Below are positions 10,860 to 21,296 of a stretch of DNA of 64,000 nucleotides, piece by piece (position 1 is the first letter of the stretch; each line of letters begins with the position of its first letter). A model generated the notes under the pieces. That model was given only the letters and a program-made list of their open reading frames with translations. It was not told the origin of the DNA and did not search any database. The DNA lies in contig OX419760.1 of assembly GCA_948567375.1 (NCBI GenBank), positions 62,058,911-62,122,910 of the forward strand, read 5' to 3'. This DNA is from Lunularia cruciata (lineage: Eukaryota; Streptophyta; Marchantiopsida; Lunulariales; Lunulariaceae). The position numbers were made by a program, and so were the translations under genes.

Positions 10860-12195
10860 TGAGAGGAAGATACTTCAAATTAGGTCATTGTGACATGGTA
10901 TTAGGAATGATGTAGAACCGATCAGGTTTGTACTCAAGTTTGATGTCAAACAATTGTAGTTTTTCCTCCTATTGATGATGTTGACTCTTCATGTGTTCCA
11001 AGTGTAATGTCTACAATAAGGGTTCATGATCGGTTCACATTATCACCTATTTTCCCAAGAGATAATATCTCCATACTTTGGTGGCATATACCATTGCTAA
11101 TTTTTCTTGATCTTGGGCAAAGTAATTCCTTTCCGTGGTGTTTTATTGGTGAAACACAAGGGCAATAGGATGTAACTCATATGGAAATTCTTGTTATAAC
11201 ACAACTCTAATGGTAAGGTTAGAAGCATCAAATTCAACTACATAAGGTAGTTGAGGATCATATGGTTGAAGAATGGGTCTTGAAGACACCATATGTTTAG
11301 CTTTTGGAATGCTTCTCCATGCTTGGCAGTCCATTGAAAGCTTGAGTTCTTCCCAAAGAGGTTGGTCAATGGTATTGCCACATGCACATAATAGTGGATG
11401 AACTGGTGGTAAAAAATTGTCAATCCATTAAATGCTTGCACCTCTATGGCATCCTTTGGAGTAGGCCAATCAATAATGGCTTGATTTTCTCCTCTTCCAT
11501 CTTGATCCCTTTTGATGAGATCTTGTGACCCAAGAAGGTGACTTCCTTTTGCCAAAAGGCACTCTTTGACTTCTTGCAATAGAACCTCCATTGATATAGT
11601 TGCCTTAGGACTTCCCGCACATGATTTATGTGTTCTACTTCCATCTTGTTATAGATTAAAATATCATCCAAGAACACCACCATGTATCAATCTAGTAGTC
11701 CATCCAACACCCAATGTATCTGATCCATGAAGACTACTAGAGCATTAGTGATCCCAAAAGGTAGAAATCTCTATTCAAGATGCACATACCTGATGCAAAA
11801 GGTAGTCTTTTTCACATCCTCCCTATCAATGGAGATTTGCCAATAGCCACTACAAAGATCCAACTTGGAGAAGTATTGTGCTTCACTCAATTGATCAAGT
11901 AAGTCATCAATTTGAGGTAAGGAATATGCATTCTTCATTGTTTGTTTATTGAGCCCATGGTAATCAATACAAAAACAAAGTCTTCCATTGTTCTTTGAAA
12001 CAAATAGTACTGATGGTTCCCAAGGAGATGTGTTAAGTCATATGGAATCCTTCTCCAACAACTCTATAAGTGTTATTTGCAACTCCACCAACTCCTTTGG
12101 TGAGAGCCAATAGATTGGTCTACTCATTGGAGTACTCCTTGGCCTTAACTCAACCTTGAAGGGCTTACAATTGATCATAGGGTAATCCCTTTGGC
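10860..12195 (-). pseudogene. A-II RNase H and reverse transcriptase, truncated by B-III
   Basis: Minus 11444-11683 contains VVFLDDILIYNK, the RT catalytic FLDD box, followed by VTFLGHKISSKGI. Minus 11238-11591 contains the connection region (FNGLTIFYHQFIHYYVHVAIPLTNLFGKNSSFQW). RNase H lies at about 10870-11230. RT copies element RNA to DNA and RNase H removes the RNA strand. The RT N-terminal part ends at the B-III insertion. This is the only family A copy in which I can read the RT metal-binding aspartates. Confidence 0.8.
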
Positions 12196-12874
12196 TGTTG
12201 TGCATATATACATTGCTACACAACGTACATCGCTGTCAACATCATACACTATAGAAGCACAACTCACTCATAAGTCATACATAGACTCTAAAGTGCCACA
12301 ATAATCAGATTGTTTACCACTCTCAACTCAACTCAGCTCAGATTAATACTTGATATGTCACTCTATAAACTGCCAACAACTGGGCACTGATTACAGTCAA
12401 GCCACACCCACTCAAGCATAGAGAATCCATGTGACGCTCACTGGCCTTTGTCCACCATAGCCAGGAACTCGAAGGCTCAACATCAGAGAAGTGAGCTCTT
12501 TGGAGTTGCACTTCAAAAGTATACCCCCTGGACTCGAGCTAGGTCTGAACCCTAATGGTCCCACTAATAGCACACTCAATGGTGCAAACAGTGCAAAGTG
12601 ATGGTGGGCCACACTGTGAAGTCAATACCCCAAACACAAAATCTGACCGTCGGAAAGTAGTCTTTGAGAAACTGCTAAAATAACTCTAACTTCTATCATT
12701 GGAACTCCAATGTTTGAGTAATCGAAATGCAACACTACAAATGACGTGACAGCTGTCATGTGTATACATCGCAACACAACATACATCGCTACACAACATA
12801 CATCGTTATCAACATTATACACTATAGAAGCACAACTCACACATAAGTCATACATAGACTCTAAAGTGCCACAA
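12196..12874 (-). repeat. B-III 3' LTR region (blocks a-b-a)
   Basis: Three blocks. The block called 'a' here (TTGTGGCACTTTAGAGTC...) occurs twice, at 12752-12874 and 12196-12302. The block called 'b' (starting TGTCACGTCATTTG, 449 bp) lies between them, at 12303-12751. The element boundary judged from target duplication and TG/CA ends makes the LTR b+a (12196-12751). The polypurine tract at 12875-12884 instead touches the first 'a'. Solo copies elsewhere in the window are b+a. Confidence 0.7.
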
Positions 12875-12884
12875 TTGCCCCCTA
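12875..12884 (-). promoter_or_regulatory. B-III polypurine tract
   Basis: The minus strand reads TAGCTAGGGGGCAA just before TTGTGGCACTTTAGAG. The equivalent place in B-V (54775) reads CTAGTGAGGCAATGG. This is the likely plus-strand primer and marks the end of the coding part. Confidence 0.6.
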
Positions 12885-13071
12885 GCTGGCGGTTAGGTCC
12901 CTCTAACTCCAGATAGCCATCATCTCTAAGTATATGGTATACCCTATAATGAGCAAAGATCAGGAGGCCGGGTGCTATGGAGCCCCATCGTTAGTCGCTT
13001 GTTTGCAATCTATACTATATAAAGAATGAAGTAGCTATAGGTCAAATACATCTAGGACATAACCATTGTCC

Positions 13072-13374
13072 CTAAGGAACCACCGTGAGGAGAGGAGTCA
13101 TACATGCCATATGCCATCCTCTCGAATAGCTATCACACACTAACATAGTAGCAGCTCCACTAGAAGAGCCACATAACATACACCTCAAGCCTACACGTAC
13201 AAGTGCCAAGCTTGGGTCCATAGTACCATCAATGTTTGGGAGGTGGCATGGCACACAATTGCACACATGATCTTTCCAAACAACACCATCACGTCCTTCC
13301 AACACAAGGACTCCAGATGGCAAAACCTCACGCACTCTCAAGATAGTGCGGCTTGTCAAAACATCAAGTGTCAT
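13072..13374 (-). pseudogene. family B integrase C-terminus with PHD-finger-like domain
   Basis: A 100-codon open stretch on the minus strand, downstream of the integrase core. Residues 8-48 (LRVREVLPSGVLVLEGRDGV, then WKDHVCNC) form the short beta-rich integrase tail. Residues 64-100 read RCMLCGSSSGAATMLVCDS, then YSRGWHMACMTPLLTVVP. This follows the PHD order C-x2-C ... C-D-x-[C] ... G-W-H-x2-C ... P-P-L-x-x-V-P, with Tyr at the fourth ligand and a stop before the last Cys pair. PHD fingers read histone H3 tails, so by analogy with chromodomains this may guide integration (inference). The decayed sister copy is at 54960-55270. Confidence 0.65.
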
Positions 13375-13596
13375 TGGTGCTGTCTACTGTAGATATACAT
13401 AGTTGCTTGGATGAAATCGACCGATCGAGGGTCTATAACCTCCTCAAATGCTAGCATAGCATAAAGTATCTTTATGCTAAGCAATTGCCAAGTTTTCAAA
13501 GGCCATTGGCATCACTCTCCGAAAGATCTCTGCCCGCTAAGAACATGCATTCATCCATACATTGGGGTCATCCAAGTCCAAAACTATAGTAGCATC

Positions 13597-14374
13597 TCAA
13601 CAAATGGCTGCAAGTAAATTTGGATCTTGTCCATAGAGTAGAAAGTATGGAGAGAAGGATGCTAAGGAGGCTTGCCGGCTGAATCGATAGCCCATGGCCA
13701 ACCAAGGTAACTGGAGATCCCAATCTCCCAAGTAGCCTCTCTGCAAACCATACTTTTGCAATCCTCTCTTCACCATCTGAACCACTCTCTTTGCTAAGCC
13801 ATCTACCTCAAGGTGATCTTGAGATGTAGTACAATGATCAATCAAAGCCTTGTCACATAAGACCTGAAACTCTCCCAAGAACTCTGTACCTTGATCAGTC
13901 AAAACCTTAGTTGGTGCACCAAAATGACTAAGAACTCGATCTAGGAATGAGTAAGTTGTCCCTTCACTAGACTTGTCAGGAAGTGCCACCAACTCAATCC
14001 ACTTGGAGAAGTGCTCCACCATCACCAAAACATACCAATGATGTCTCACAGTCAGTGGTAAAAGTCCAGCAAAGTCCAAACTCCAACAATAACCCGATCC
14101 TATGATAGGTAATGGGTGTAACTATGGCATAGAAGCATTGAATGATGCTCTAACTCGGTCACAAACCACACATTTGGCAACAAACTGCTATACCTTGGTC
14201 TACATACCGTGCCAACAATAATGACTCTAGAGTAAATACTCTATATGTATGTTTTACTCCAAAATGTCCTAGCTCCTCATGAGCATGATGGACCAACTGT
14301 GGTCTCTGTGCTGGAAGTGGTACTACTCGCACTCTACCATCCTCCCATACACACAAAAGGTGTTTGCTCTCCAA
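13597..14374 (-). pseudogene. family B integrase (zinc-binding and catalytic core)
   Basis: Minus 14159-14374 carries the HHCC module (HHAHEELGHFGVKHTY ... VCCQMCGL). Minus 13597-14079 is an open 160-codon catalytic core with all three acidic residues: MDFAGLLPL, then VLTDQGTEFLGEF, then DHLEVDGLAKRVVQMVKRGL. It ends in RQASLASFSPYFLLYGQDPNLL. A short broken stretch near 14080-14158 separates the two parts. The enzyme joins element DNA to the genome. This is the least damaged domain of B-III. The high similarity to B-V (60019-60396) confirms a shared family. Confidence 0.82.
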
Positions 14375-14689
14375 TCTTAACCATCTGGCTTGATTAAGAA
14401 CACGGTCTCTCTCCTTGGCCCCAATTGTGCCACTTATAACACCAGTGTGAAGATATCCATCACTAAGACATCATCATGAATGTCTCGCTGAACTGTACCA
14501 ATATCTTCCCTCTTTGGATCTGTGACCTCAATAACTCCTCCTATATGCGCTAAGAGAGATACCACCAAAGCCTCTAAAAATATACATAGAAAGGCCGATG
14601 CATGCCAACTTGGCAGCATCTCCTCATCTATCTCACCATGCCGACATGCTCCGGTCTAATCTTGCAAGCTGGGACATGGGTTTCTACTC

Positions 14690-15750
14690 AATACATCTGC
14701 ATCATGGTTCACCACTCCAGGTCTGTGAACAACCGTGAAATCATACTCTTGTAAAATCAGAGCCTATTGTGCAAGCTTCCCTAAAAGCTTGTTGGACTTC
14801 ATCAACCACTTTAGTGGCTGATGATCAATGATGAGAGTGAAGGGGTTACCAAATAAGTAACATTGAAAATGTGCTACTGCCCAAACTGTTGCCAAGCACT
14901 CTCCCTCATATGAACTATATTTCACCTCCGCTGAATTTTTGGAGCAATTAGCAAAGGCCACCACAAACTCCTTCCCCTCATCATCATGTTGGGTGAGCAC
15001 CGCTCCAAAGCCCAACATTTTCCAATCAGTATGAATCTGAAATGGCCGTCCTCAAATCGGTCTCCTTAAAATAGGAGCAGATGTCAACCTCTCCTTGAGC
15101 TCTATAAAAGCTCTCTCCTGCTCATCTCCCCAACACCACTCATGTGTAAGCTTGGTCAGCTTTATCAAGGCCTTGGCAATGGCACTAAATCCTCAAACAT
15201 AGCGGTGATAGAAGTTTGCCAACCCAAGGAATGCTCACACTCTGCTCACATCCATTGGCCAAGGAATAAGTGCAATAACCTCCACCTTGGTCTGCTAGCA
15301 AAATCCAATCCAGCTAGGGTCCTATCCATGACCCTTTGGAACTCAGCAAGAGTGTTCTTCAACCCAAATGGTAAGAACCTCCACTGATATAACACATCCT
15401 TGCCGTGAGAATCAATAGCCCAAAATGTTGTCTTGGACTTATCCTCTTCCCTGATTGGCAACTGATGATATCCCGCTCAAAGATCCAAAGTACTAAAGAC
15501 CTTTACATGCCCAGTTGCATCAAAAATCTCCTCCGGTGTAGGCATGGCATACCAATCAGCCCTGGTCTATTGGTTGATAGGACGGTAATCTCTACACATC
15601 CGCCTATCTGTGTAGTTGCCATGCATATCCTTCTTGGCTGGCATCACTATTGTTGATGCATACTCTCTATGTGAAATTCCACCAAACCAGCCTCAAAAAG
15701 GTCACTACCCCGGCTCTAAATCAATGTCCTCTCCATCTCACTATATTGAT
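14690..15750 (-). pseudogene. family B reverse transcriptase (YxDD deleted) and RNase H
   Basis: The RT fingers and palm read along 15270-15690 on the minus strand (VMPAKKDMHGNY, CRDYRPIN, PTPEEIFDATGHVK, then LYQWRFLPFGLKNTLAEFQRVMDRTLAG). After LAGLDFA at about 15293 the sequence jumps to KVEVIALIPWPMDVSRV, which in intact gypsy RT lies some 80 residues further on. The segment with YIDD is missing. RNase H is open at minus 14764-15018 (GFGAVLTQHDDEGKEFVVAF, YEGECLATVWAV, IIDHQPLKWL). With the catalytic aspartates gone this copy could not have supplied its own RT after the deletion. Confidence 0.8.
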
Positions 15751-15759
15751 AAGGACGTC

Positions 15760-17219
15760 AAAAAACTGGTGTATTGCTAGTCAGCTCAATCCGTATACCA
15801 TGTCCTTTTAGAGCACCCAAATCCTTCATACTGAAGGCAAAACAACTCGTGTGGCTCCTCAAGAACCTCCAAACCCTTAGTCTTTCCTCTCCAGTAAGCT
15901 TGGATCCAAGATTTGGCTCACAAGTATCCTCTATAACTATAGTAGGAGTGGAAGACGTACTGATTGGCTACTACACTGGGCCCTTGGGAGGAATAGTGTC
16001 ATGCTCTCGACCACTAGAGGTCCCAACCTCTGTGTGAAAAACTCCCTCCACTCTGGCTGCAAGCTCCACACGTCCTCTAGTTGCATCCTAAGTGGACCAA
16101 GGGTGTAATCCAAGTAGCCCACACTCACCTGGATGGACTCCAAGTAGACCACTCTCCCTAGTAGCTATTGGATGTGTCCCAAGAATACCATGTCCACTCG
16201 GTCCATCGTCCCCAATATGTGCCTGAATCGTCTCGATAGGCACATGGCTCACAAGTGTTCGAGTGGTGATGCCTATCAAGCGCATCCTACGGCTCTACCA
16301 AGCCAAGGCTCACAATCCAGGTCAAACAATTTAGGTCCATGCCTGACCTAACACCTAACGCATGGATGCCTCTAACACCACTGGAACAGTGGTAATACCA
16401 GTGCAAAAATCCATTGCCCACTCTCTCTCATCAACGTTGGGCTCCACCAACTGATGTAACTGTGAGTCCCAAACAAGTCCAGATCCTCCCTCTTGAAAAG
16501 CATGAGAGCTTGGGAAACTCATGAGTGTGGGAAATGTGGCTCTAGGCTGTCCAACTAGGTTCACCACTGCCATAGGTGACCTATCAGCCACTACCACTGT
16601 CTGAGACTGACGTCCAACATCCAAGATGTCATCAACAAGGATGTGGTCAAGTCGCTAAATCCCATCATAAGCGCATTGTAGAACCTCTTTGGGTAAGATG
16701 TTTGTCCTCCAAAGACAAAGATGATGAGCCCGTGATCCCACTCTGACTGCATCTAACAATACAACAGGTCCCATCTAAGAATGGACCTGATGTGTACTTG
16801 CCACCACTCTGGTGTGAGAATCACCCATCAAAGGAATGTTCTCCAAAAGGTAAGCTGGAGAAACGGACTGATGAACGTGGAGATGTCATAATATCCATAA
16901 CACTCCCAAAACACACCTAAACAAGGATCCTGAAGACCCAAACTGCGGCCCGCATGTGTATGTCCCTAACATGACCATCCAGAAATCACCAAGTGAATAG
17001 GCCCATGTCTCTCTAGGTCATGCGCCCCCAGTAAGGAAATATCTACTCATAGGATCTTCTGGTAACCTCTGACTGTTGACATCAATAATAACTCCGGATA
17101 CCAATAGGCCAAGTGTGTCACATGATGTAGAGAGACTCGCCTAGCAGTCTCATCTCTCTTTACATACAAGTACCTCTGTACTCGGATACCCGCCTGTAAC
17201 ACTGTAGCTAGTCTGGTGC
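15760..17219 (-). pseudogene. family B gag-pol junction / protease zone (degenerate)
   Basis: Minus-strand sequence between RT and the family C fragment. Broken open pieces occur at 15937-16152, 16088-16285 and 16355-16624. I cannot point to a convincing D-[ST]-G protease site or to a zinc knuckle. The assignment is by position between gag (19070 upwards) and RT (15690 downwards). The base composition is less AT-rich than in the family A and C parts. Confidence 0.45.
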
Positions 17220-17600
17220 TGTGAGCCGGCCTGTCTCTCACTCAGGATGAACTTTGATAGCTATTATGGTAGCGCACCATGGACTAAGAAGGCAAGGAAC
17301 TCCAACTCCATCATACTCCTCCAAGGCTAACACTCCAAGACTCAAGACATTGCTCACTAGAGAACTCAATGAGAGAGAGATAGTTGCAAATGAAAGGATG
17401 ATGAGTACCTCCTCACCCCTTGTTTATATACTTATGAAATAGTTACGTACCAAAGTTACTAATTACTACAATAACTCAAGTTACTAAACTAGAAGTCAAG
17501 TCAAAAAGTAGAAAGGAATATCCATTCACATGGGCATATTCCCCTTAGCATGTGGTCTTATCTTGACCCAACCACTAAGTCAAGGATTCCTTCACATAGG
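17220..17600 (-). repeat. C-II partial 3' LTR
   Basis: The last 380 bp of the family C LTR on the minus strand. It is collinear with 24375-24756 of C-III (shared: CTCATTGAGTTCTCTAGTGAG and TTGCAACTATCTCTCTC-like blocks, then TGAGAGACAGGCCGGCTCACA). It joins directly to integrase sequence at about 17600 through a deletion. Confidence 0.72.
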
Positions 17601-17915
17601 GTAATTAGTAACTACCACAATGTACCAATTGTTCCTTGGGGTTCTATTGAGAGGACCTACAAAATCAATTCCCCACTTCTCAAAAGGTCCTAGCAATGAA
17701 ATTGATCTAAGTGGTGGAGCGGATGTAGACTTTCTAGCAAAAGCTTGAAAAACATGACAAGTTTTGCAATAATCAAGACAATCCTTGAAAATCCCTCTCC
17801 AATAGTAACTTGCATCTAGAATCTTGAAAGCAGTCACCTTTCCTGCAAAGTGTCCTCCACATACTAAACCTTCATGAAACTCCTTTATGAGTAAGATAGA
17901 CTCTTCCTTACCCAT
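17592..17915 (-). pseudogene. C-II integrase N-terminal part
   Basis: A 107-codon open stretch on the minus strand. It contains the integrase zinc-binding module (LVCGGHFAGKVTAFKILDA, DCLDYCKTCHVFQ, with H and CX2C ligands). It then enters the catalytic core at WGIDFVGPLNRTPRNNWYIVV, where the Asp of GIDFVGP is the first catalytic residue. It is truncated right after this by the jump into the LTR, so the second Asp and the Glu are absent. It lies just downstream of the long RT-RNase H frame, from which one stop separates it. Confidence 0.78.
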
Positions 17916-17921
17916 TGCTCT

Positions 17922-19049
17922 TCAAAGTAGACCATCTGCTCCTTGGTGAAAAATAATATCCTCCACCATTGTGTAAGGTTTAGATCTTGCTGCAAGGGCC
18001 TTCCTCTCCCTAGCATGCATCCCTTTTGGATAGTTACCTCTTGTCACAAAATCCAAAATCTCCTTGTATTCCTTTGGAACCTCTTGAGTGACTGAGATTG
18101 TCATGAGCTCCTCATCTGAGAAGGAATCATCCATTGGCTCATCTCCATCATGATCATAGGCTCTAGATAACAAATCAGCATTTGCATGTTTCTTTCTTGG
18201 CCTATCTTCAATGGTGTAGTCATACTCAGACAAGAGTATCATCCACCTTGCTAGTCTCCTTTCAACATTAGGCTTGTTGAAGATGTACTTCAAAGCCTTG
18301 TGATCCGTGACAATGGTGGCTTTCCCTCCAATCAAGTAGTGTCTAAACTTCTTGAGACCAAAGATCAATACCAACCCTTCTCTCTCAATGACAGAGTAGT
18401 TCTTCTCTGCCAAAACCATCTGCCTACTAGCATAAGCTATTAGATGATCATGCTTATCTTGGTCTAATTGACTAAGAGTGCATCCTATAGCTACATTATA
18501 AGCATCAGTGTAGAGGATGAAAGGCTTACCCCAATCAGGTTTAGCAAGAATTGGAGCTACAACAAGGGATTGCTTGAGCTCCTCAAAAGCTTTGAGAGCC
18601 TCCTTGTCCTCCAAAATCACCATGTAATCTACACCCTTCTTCATGTAGATATTCAATGCAAAAGCCTTGTTGGAAAATGAGAAGATGAACCTCCTATGGT
18701 ATCCAACCATCCCCAAGAATTGGCGTAACTTTGTCAAGCTTGAAGGGAATGGAAGGTCTGAGATTTTCCTCACCTTCTCAAGATCAATTGCTATTCCATC
18801 CTTGGAGATGATGTGCCCCAAAAGTAGACCTTCTTCACATCCAAAAATGCACTTCTCTTGGTTGAGTGATGCATTTGCCTCATCCAAGCATTGCAAGACC
18901 TTGATTAGGTGCTCAAAGTGCTCCTCCTTGCTCCCATAGACACAAAAGTCATCAATGAAGTCTCTCACAAATTTCCCAATGAAAGGTTCAAATACCTTGT
19001 TCATGAACCGTTGGAATGTGGCTGGAGCATTGCAAAGCCCAAAAGGCAT
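17922..19049 (-). pseudogene. C-II reverse transcriptase C-half and RNase H, 375 codons open
   Basis: The longest open frame in the window. It starts at the RT box MPFGLCNAPATFQRFMNKVF. FVRDFIDDFCVYG holds the two catalytic aspartates, LLGHIISKDGI the primer-grip region, and LRQFLGMVGYHRRFI the thumb. RNase H follows with FILYTDAYNVAIGCTL, VIEREGLVLIF and IVTDHKALKYIF (D-E-D present). The frame continues through a tether ending GADGLL. The first Met is a motif residue and not a true start; the RT N-terminus is missing at 19069. The IDDFCVYG and EKCIFGCEEG...LGH wording is Athila/Tat-like. The matching region of C-III (28870-30011) has stops. Confidence 0.85.
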
Positions 19050-19069
19050 GACCTTGAAAGCGTAAGTTC

Positions 19070-19511
19070 CTCAATATTGTCTTCATAACTCAATCTCCTC
19101 CAAATGAGCTCTCTTGAACTCATGGTAGGCATCCATCGGCGGACCCTCTAGATGCTAAACCAACCTCTTCTATGCCATGAAAGGTGTGAACAAAGTTGGG
19201 TTCCGCATCTACTACAGATCACACCAACTATCAAACTCCTAGATGAAGTCATCCAACTCAATGGTACCCATTATACCAGAGTAATGCCTAGGGCTTTTGG
19301 AGGCCCCATAAATATCATCCATGTCCCACAACAATGGGGCAAACACACCAAGTGCACTCTCAACTAAATCAGCTCCAGTGTCAAACTCCAACTCAGATTC
19401 AATCTCCTCCCTCATTGGGACCTAAGATACAGGCTGATACTGAGCACCACTCCAAGTAAACCTACTACGTATTGTAGGGCTAACTCCTCTAGAATCTCCA
19501 AAGAACTCCAT
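19070..19511 (-). pseudogene. family B gag N-terminus
   Basis: On the minus strand the gag frame begins with ATG at 19511 (MEFFGDSRGVSP). It runs through WSGAQYQPVS, LLWDMDDIYGA and LEGPPMDAYHEFKRAHLEEIE, with several stops. It is cut at 19069 by the C-II fragment. Its 5' part is shared with the scrap at 4936-5168. A related 'HLEEID' stretch occurs at the right edge of the window (63915-63990). Confidence 0.62.
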
Positions 19512-20847
19512 TGTGACAAAGTAACCGCAACAACAAACCAAAACCACCAATTGCAACTACAAGTCGCAACCGCAAGTACCCCACCAAGTGCCAACACCAC
19601 CAAGTGCCAATACCAACTAAGCACCACCCACTAATGTAACTCTAACCGAGATAACTACACTAGGTAAAAGGGCAACATGTAACCTGCCATCATAACACGC
19701 ACTCTCATGGTCTGTAGGTCATCACTTCTTGCCTCACCAGAGAGAAACAAAGGTAGTTTGACTAGTCATCACTCTAGCCTCACTACCGAGAGCACACTAG
19801 AGCACCAACGCTCAAAACTTAGAGCATCTCACACAAACGTGGTGCACAAACAAGAAGTAGAGAATGGAGGGGGTCCAAACACAAGAAATCTAAACAAAAA
19901 CCTTCCATCTCATAACACAACATGGGACTGACTCTGCCACCATTTGGCATTTGACATAAGAGAAGTTTGTATCTAAGTCCTAAGCTACTAGGATCACCAA
20001 GAATGGGATCAAACTGCCTCTCCTAGCCAAAGCTACATGTGTATAGATAACAATGGCACAGTCACTAGGACAACAAGTGAGGGTGGACTAGTTGGCTAGG
20101 GCACCAGTCTAGGAACAAGAGATCTAGGGATCAAACCCTGTTGCACACAATCTAGCAAGAAAGGCAGATTTTGCCAACCAATGACCAAGATATACTCTGA
20201 ACTAGTTAGCCTCATGCCAGCAAGCTGGCTTGTTGGCTCTTCTAGGCCTTCGTAGCCTCTCATAGCCCACAGCCCTATGCCTTGATGCCTCTAAATGCCA
20301 AATGAGACCTTTCTTCTTGCCACTTTGAACCTCTTCCAAAATTAGTGAAAACTTCTCGAAACTTGCAAAAGCCCTCCAAACTAGCAAAACTCCTCCAAAT
20401 CTGGCCAAACAGCGAAACTCATCCAAATCTTACGTAAAGTCTGACATAAACCCTAAAGTTGGATGTCCGCCAAATCTCCTGCTAACTATCCACTTGGGCC
20501 AAATTGACAACACGGGTTTCTCCAAATCACAAATTCATGATAATAGCTTCCCAACTCCACCTTCAATTTGACTTTCTGAGCCCAATTTATAGCAAATTGG
20601 TCTTGCCTTCATCTCTTGAGCTCAAAATCACAATTGTTGCTTGAAATTTACTCCTTTGCTCAAAAATTGGCCAAGGTTTCCATACACCATCTGCCTTATT
20701 GCCAAATCTGCATCAATTGAATGAGCTTTTGTACACTTGGGAAAATTTGAACTTGAATCAAGCTACCAACGATCCACCGAGCTTGTAGATACCACCAACA
20801 CTCAAAGTTCCTATATCCAATTTCCCCTTGACTTCACTTCTCTGATG
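19512..20847 (-). other. B-III leader between LTR and gag
   Basis: About 1.3 kb without a supported coding frame, lying where the 5' untranslated leader of family B would be. Just below the LTR the minus strand reads TTACATCAGAGAAG. This may be a heavily changed Met-type primer site (TGGTATCAGAGC), but only 8 of 12 positions agree. Confidence 0.4.
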
Positions 20848-21296
20848 TAATCAAACTTTTTACCACTCTCAACTCAACTCAACTCAAATCAATACTTGAT
20901 CTATCACTCTATAATTGCCAACAATTGGGCACTAATTATAGTCAAGCCACACCCACTCAAGCATAGAGAATCCAGGTGACGCTCGCTGGTCTCTGTCCAC
21001 CATAGCCAAGAACTCGAAGGCTCAACATCAAAGAAGTGAGCTCTCTGGAGTTGCACTTCAAAAGTATATTCCCTGGACTCAAGCTAGGTCTGAACCCTAA
21101 CGGTCCCGCTGACGGCACACTTGACAGTGCAAACGGTGCAAAGTGACGGTGAGCCCCACCGTGAAGTCAGTACCCCAAACACAAAATCTGACCGTAGGAA
21201 AGTAGTCTTTGAGAAACTGCTAAAATAACTCTAACTTCTATCACTGGAACTCTTGTGTCCGAGCAATCTAGATGCGACACTACAAATGACATGACA
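20848..21296 (-). repeat. B-III 5' LTR (block b only)
   Basis: 449 bp starting TGTCATGTCATTTGTAG. It is collinear with block b of the 3' LTR (12303-12751, also 449 bp) and ends ...TTTGATTA. The 'a' block that follows b in every other copy is absent here. The outer end is sharp and bordered by TGGC, one half of the target duplication. Confidence 0.75.

Larger units (their letters stand above)
8934..12195 (-). mobile_element. chromovirus copy A-II, 3' part (interrupted by B-III)
   Basis: Best-preserved 3' half of family A: 3' LTR (8934-9347), polypurine tract, chromodomain, integrase, RNase H and RT, all on the minus strand. The element is cut at 12195 by the family B insertion and resumes at 21297 with the protease-gag part. 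The join is exact. Removing 12196-21296 and one copy of TGGC restores the sequence seen uninterrupted near 44410-44430 in copy A-IV. Confidence 0.9.
17220..19069 (-). mobile_element. family C fragment C-II inside B-III
   Basis: Minus-strand part of a family C element: RT from the MPFGLCNAPATFQRF box, RNase H, start of integrase (to about 17597), then a jump into the middle of the LTR, which runs to its end TGTGAGCCGG... at 17220. Compared with C-III, the fragment lacks the 5' LTR, gag, protease, the RT N-terminus, most of the integrase and the first 300 bp or so of the 3' LTR. No target duplication is visible at 17220/19069, so deletions followed the insertion. Confidence 0.8.
12196..21296 (-). 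mobile_element. family B Ty3/gypsy element B-III, nested in A-II
   Basis: About 9.1 kb insertion on the minus strand, from TGTCATGTCATTTG at 21296 to ...TATATGCACAACA at 12196. It is flanked by the 4-bp repeat TGGC (12192-12195 and 21297-21300). Order: 5' LTR block, leader, gag, [family C fragment 17220-19069], protease zone, RT, RNase H, integrase with an intact D-D-E set, PHD-like domain, polypurine tract, 3' LTR. RT has lost its YxDD segment. The 5' and 3' LTRs do not have the same block structure, as set out in the LTR entries. Confidence 0.85.
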
